A DNA stretch of 9,052 bases from Planctomycetota bacterium (GTDB taxonomy: Bacteria; Planctomycetota; MHYJ01; JACPRB01), in assembly GCA_023261405.1 (NCBI GenBank), contig JAHFOZ010000114.1, forward strand, positions 1 through 9,052, written 5' to 3'. The notes under the pieces are model-generated. The model did no database searches. It was not told the DNA's origin and worked only from the letters and a program-made list of their open reading frames with translations. Positions 6,813 to 9,052 of this stretch are shown piece after piece; position 1 is the stretch's first letter, and each line of letters opens with the position of its first letter. A program made the position numbers and the translations under genes.

Positions 6813-7606
6813 CTACATCGACCGCTTTCCCGAAGGTCTTGCAGAAGTGCCTCAAGCAGCCCCGAGAGGGCGGACGGGTCCGGAAGACGGTAGGAGGACG
6901 TGGAGGGGGCCTCTCGGCCAACGCCCACGGTCAGCCCGCCAAGCTTCGCAACCACCTCCATGGCATCGGCGTCTCCTTCCGAGTCTCCTGCGTAGAGCAA
7001 GCCCGTGCCGGGAGGGAGCCCTTCGTGGATGAGGCGGACGATGGACCCCTTGTTCCAATCAAGCTGAGGGGAGATCTCGAAGGCGGCGGTCGCCTTGACG
7101 ACTTTCAGTCTGCTTGCGTGCGCGTCGAGCACCTCCTGGAGTTGCTGTTCGAAGGCGAGTGCCTCATCTGAGATCGCCCGGTAATGGACGGTGAAGGCGA
7201 GAACCTTTCGCTCAATCCAGGTCCCGGGAAACGCCTCGACGACGCGCGTTAGCTCTTCGGCCGCTTGGTGGATGAGAGGCATTGACTTGATGGCGCCCGG
7301 GTGAACGCAGCACTGCCCATCTATGTCCCATTCCAATCCACCCGTCCCGGCATAGTCCAGACCGGGAAGATCGACTCGCCCCTTGAGGTCGCCGAGAGTC
7401 CGGCCGCTGAGGATCCCTACACGGACCAAAGGAAGGTGCGACAGCCCTTCCAGTTGCCTGCGGGTCGCCGGTGCAAGCGCCGCCTGGGCGGGGAGATCCA
7501 CAATGGGGGTGAGCGTCCCATCATAGTCGAAGAGAAGGAGGAGCGGACGGCCCTCGGCATATGTCTTGCGGAGGATTCCGACGATGCCGGCGATCATCGA
7601 CTTCAT
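6809..7606 (-). CDS. otsB: Trehalose-6-phosphate phosphatase
   Basis: A 265-residue HAD-superfamily phosphatase that removes phosphate from trehalose-6-phosphate (EC 3.1.3.12), completing the OtsAB pathway in the cytoplasm. Motif I is FDYDGTLTP with Asp27 (nucleophile) and Asp29. Motif II is ILSGRT (65-70). YAGTGGLEWD (85-94) and ERKVLAFTVHYR (132-143) are typical of the family. Lys186 in DWNKGS is the motif III lysine, and motif IV is AGDSEGDADAM with Asp208 and Asp212. Motif IV differs from the common GDD-TDED form but keeps the GDxxxD spacing. I chose ATG at 7604-7606, which overlaps the otsA TGA as ATGA and has AAGG 7 bases upstream. An in-frame start at 7657 would add 17 residues of no family character inside otsA. 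Length is normal. The stop forms a GTGA with the possible treS start. Confidence 0.92.
   Translation of the reverse strand: MKSMIAGIVGILRKTYAEGRPLLLLFDYDGTLTPIVDLPAQAALAPATRRQLEGLSHLPLVRVGILSGRTLGDLKGRVDLPGLDYAGTGGLEWDIDGQCCVHPGAIKSMPLIHQAAEELTRVVEAFPGTWIERKVLAFTVHYRAISDEALAFEQQLQEVLDAHASRLKVVKATAAFEISPQLDWNKGSIVRLIHEGLPPGTGLLYAGDSEGDADAMEVVAKLGGLTVGVGREAPSTSSYRLPDPSALSGLLEALLQDLRESGRCR
7603..7606 (-). other. ATGA stop/start overlap joining otsA and otsB
   Basis: The otsA stop TGA and otsB start ATG share bases (ATGA read on the minus strand). With AAGG at 7614-7617 just upstream this gives a clear case for translational coupling and sets the otsB start. Confidence 0.85.
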
Positions 7607-9027
7607 TTCACCGCCTTGGATCTCTTGACGGCCTCGGAGAGCAACATGCCGGCCCATCGGTAGACGTTGTTGTCGGCGACCTTCTCCCTCAATCGACTCA
7701 TCCGGCTCTCCTGCTCGTTCTCAGGCATGGTGAGGGCCTTGTAGAGCGCCTCGGCAAACTCGTCGATCGCGTAGGGGTTGATCAGGATCGCTTCCGTAAG
7801 CTCCCTGCTTGCCCCCGTGAATCGGGAGAGGACCAAGACCCCGCGTCGGTCCGTGCGTGCAGCAATGAACTCTTTCGCAACGAGGTTCATTCCGTCATGG
7901 AGGGAACTGACGACAGCGACCGCCGCGGACCGATAGAGCGGATAAAGCGTCTCCGGACCCTGATGCTCAGGCAGATAGACGATCGGCTTCCAATTTCCAT
8001 GTCCGTGCTTCCAGTTGACTTCCTCGACCAGCGCGGCCACCTCCTCGTTGAGCCTCCGGTATGCCGGGATGTGAGTTCGGCTGGGCGCGCCGACCTGGAC
8101 GAACGTGAACGTGCCGCGCAGCTCCGGGTGGAGTTCCAGGAGACGTCCCACGGCGCGCAAACGCTCCGGAATGCCCTTGGTGTAGTCAACCCGATCCACT
8201 CCGACAATCAGCCTCTGCTTTCCCAGGCGCAACCTTTTCCGGAGGGCTCGCTCCGTGACGGGAGCAAATCCGGCCACGTGGGCGGCCACGGTCTCGGGGT
8301 CTATGCTGATGGGAAACGGCTTGATCAGGGTCGTAGTGCCGCCCCGCGTGACGGAGAAATGCTCCATATCGACCCGGGCCTCAATGAGGCGATCGACGGC
8401 ATCGAGGAAATTGTTGCAGTGATACTGGATTTGGAATGAGAGGATGTCGTTGCCCAGCAGACCGTCCAGGATCTCCTCTTTCCAGGGGCAAATCCGGAAG
8501 GTTTCGCGACTGGGCCAGGGGATGTGCCAGAATTGGACGACGACGAGATCGGGTCGGGTAGTCTTCAGCAACCTGGAGAGCAGCGCGAAGTGGTAGTCCT
8601 GGATCAGGACGATGGCCTGCCCGTCACCGACCTCATCCAGGATCGTGTCCGCGAAAAGGCGGTTGACCTGCTTGTATTGCTCCCAATCGGCCGTGTCGAA
8701 CTTCGGTCGCTGGTAGGCAATGTGGCAAAGCGGCCAGAGCGCCTCGTTAGAGAAGCCGTAGTAATAACCCTGCTCCTGTTCCTTCGTGAGCCAGACGCGC
8801 CGGAGCGTGTAACTGGGATCGCCGGGGGGCACTTGGATCCGTCCCTTCTCATCGGATACCTCACGATCCGCGTCGCCGCTGCCGTGAGCCACCCACACGC
8901 CGTGGCAGACCCGCATGACCGGGTCGAGAGCAGTGGTCAAGCCGCTCGCCGGAACCATGCACCTCACCTCTTCTCCGTCGCGAACGTGGATGTAAGGCTC
9001 CCGATTTGCTACGACCACGAGCTTCAT
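7603..9027 (-). CDS. otsA: Trehalose-6-phosphate synthase (GT20)
   Basis: Transfers glucose from UDP-glucose (or another NDP-glucose) to glucose-6-phosphate, giving trehalose-6-phosphate (EC 2.4.1.15 type). It has 474 residues, the same length as E. coli OtsA. Family residues seen: VVANRE with Arg9, FSNEALWPLCH (92-102), QDYHF with Asp144, FWHIPWP with His168, VDRVDYTKGIPERL with Arg279 and Lys284, APSRT with Arg317, and DGMNLVAKEF with Asp378 and Glu386. These match the E. coli catalytic set Arg9, Asp130, His154, Arg262, Lys267, Arg300, Asp361 and Glu369. The donor loop reads PASGLTTALDP rather than the usual GGL form. The ATG at 9027 has only GCGGGA abutting it, and the frame stays open to the window edge (VIRDRLAG), so the gene may start further out. 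It is the first visible gene of the operon; the promoter is outside the window. Confidence 0.92.
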   Translation of the reverse strand: MKLVVVANREPYIHVRDGEEVRCMVPASGLTTALDPVMRVCHGVWVAHGSGDADREVSDEKGRIQVPPGDPSYTLRRVWLTKEQEQGYYYGFSNEALWPLCHIAYQRPKFDTADWEQYKQVNRLFADTILDEVGDGQAIVLIQDYHFALLSRLLKTTRPDLVVVQFWHIPWPSRETFRICPWKEEILDGLLGNDILSFQIQYHCNNFLDAVDRLIEARVDMEHFSVTRGGTTTLIKPFPISIDPETVAAHVAGFAPVTERALRKRLRLGKQRLIVGVDRVDYTKGIPERLRAVGRLLELHPELRGTFTFVQVGAPSRTHIPAYRRLNEEVAALVEEVNWKHGHGNWKPIVYLPEHQGPETLYPLYRSAAVAVVSSLHDGMNLVAKEFIAARTDRRGVLVLSRFTGASRELTEAILINPYAIDEFAEALYKALTMPENEQESRMSRLREKVADNNVYRWAGMLLSEAVKRSKAVK

Positions 9028-9052
9028 TCCCGCAAGACGATCGCGGATGACT

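Noticed and set aside
7607..7657. Longer otsB start at 7657
   Set aside because: The extra 17 residues have no family character and lie inside otsA. The ATG at 7606 has both a ribosome site and a stop/start overlap.

Overview
The window is compact, high-GC bacterial DNA (by eye about 60-65% G+C). It holds two gene clusters that point at each other and meet at about 4632-4782. A tripartite RND pump, including a lipoprotein outer-membrane channel, implies a Gram-negative (diderm) host. The sequence alone does not settle the phylum; a soil- or sediment-type high-GC lineage fits, but that is inference.

Left cluster (+ strand, 1-4631): a tripartite efflux system in the order permease, periplasmic adaptor, outer-membrane channel. 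The permease is cut by the left edge and lacks roughly its first third. Both junctions are ATGA stop/start overlaps, so the three proteins look translationally coupled. Pump substrate cannot be read from the sequence. The permease has altered residues where AcrB-type pumps carry the proton relay.

Right cluster (- strand, 9027 down to 4783): a trehalose operon in the order otsA (trehalose-6-phosphate synthase), otsB (trehalose-6-phosphate phosphatase), treS (maltose/trehalose interconverting GH13 enzyme), then a small unrecognised membrane protein. OtsA and OtsB make trehalose from UDP-glucose and glucose-6-phosphate. TreS links the trehalose pool to maltose. No maltokinase, GlgE or branching enzyme is in view. 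Junctions are ATGA (otsA/otsB), GTGA (otsB/treS, if treS starts at 6812) and TTGA, or a gap of only a few bases, at treS/small gene. The promoter must lie beyond the right edge, and otsA itself may begin outside the window.

No RNA genes, CRISPR arrays, insertion sequences or attachment sites were found. Nothing here is clearly a new system. The points most worth a second look are the permease relay residues, the three-enzyme trehalose operon without a maltokinase, the small membrane protein at its end, and the odd N-terminal stretch of TreS.
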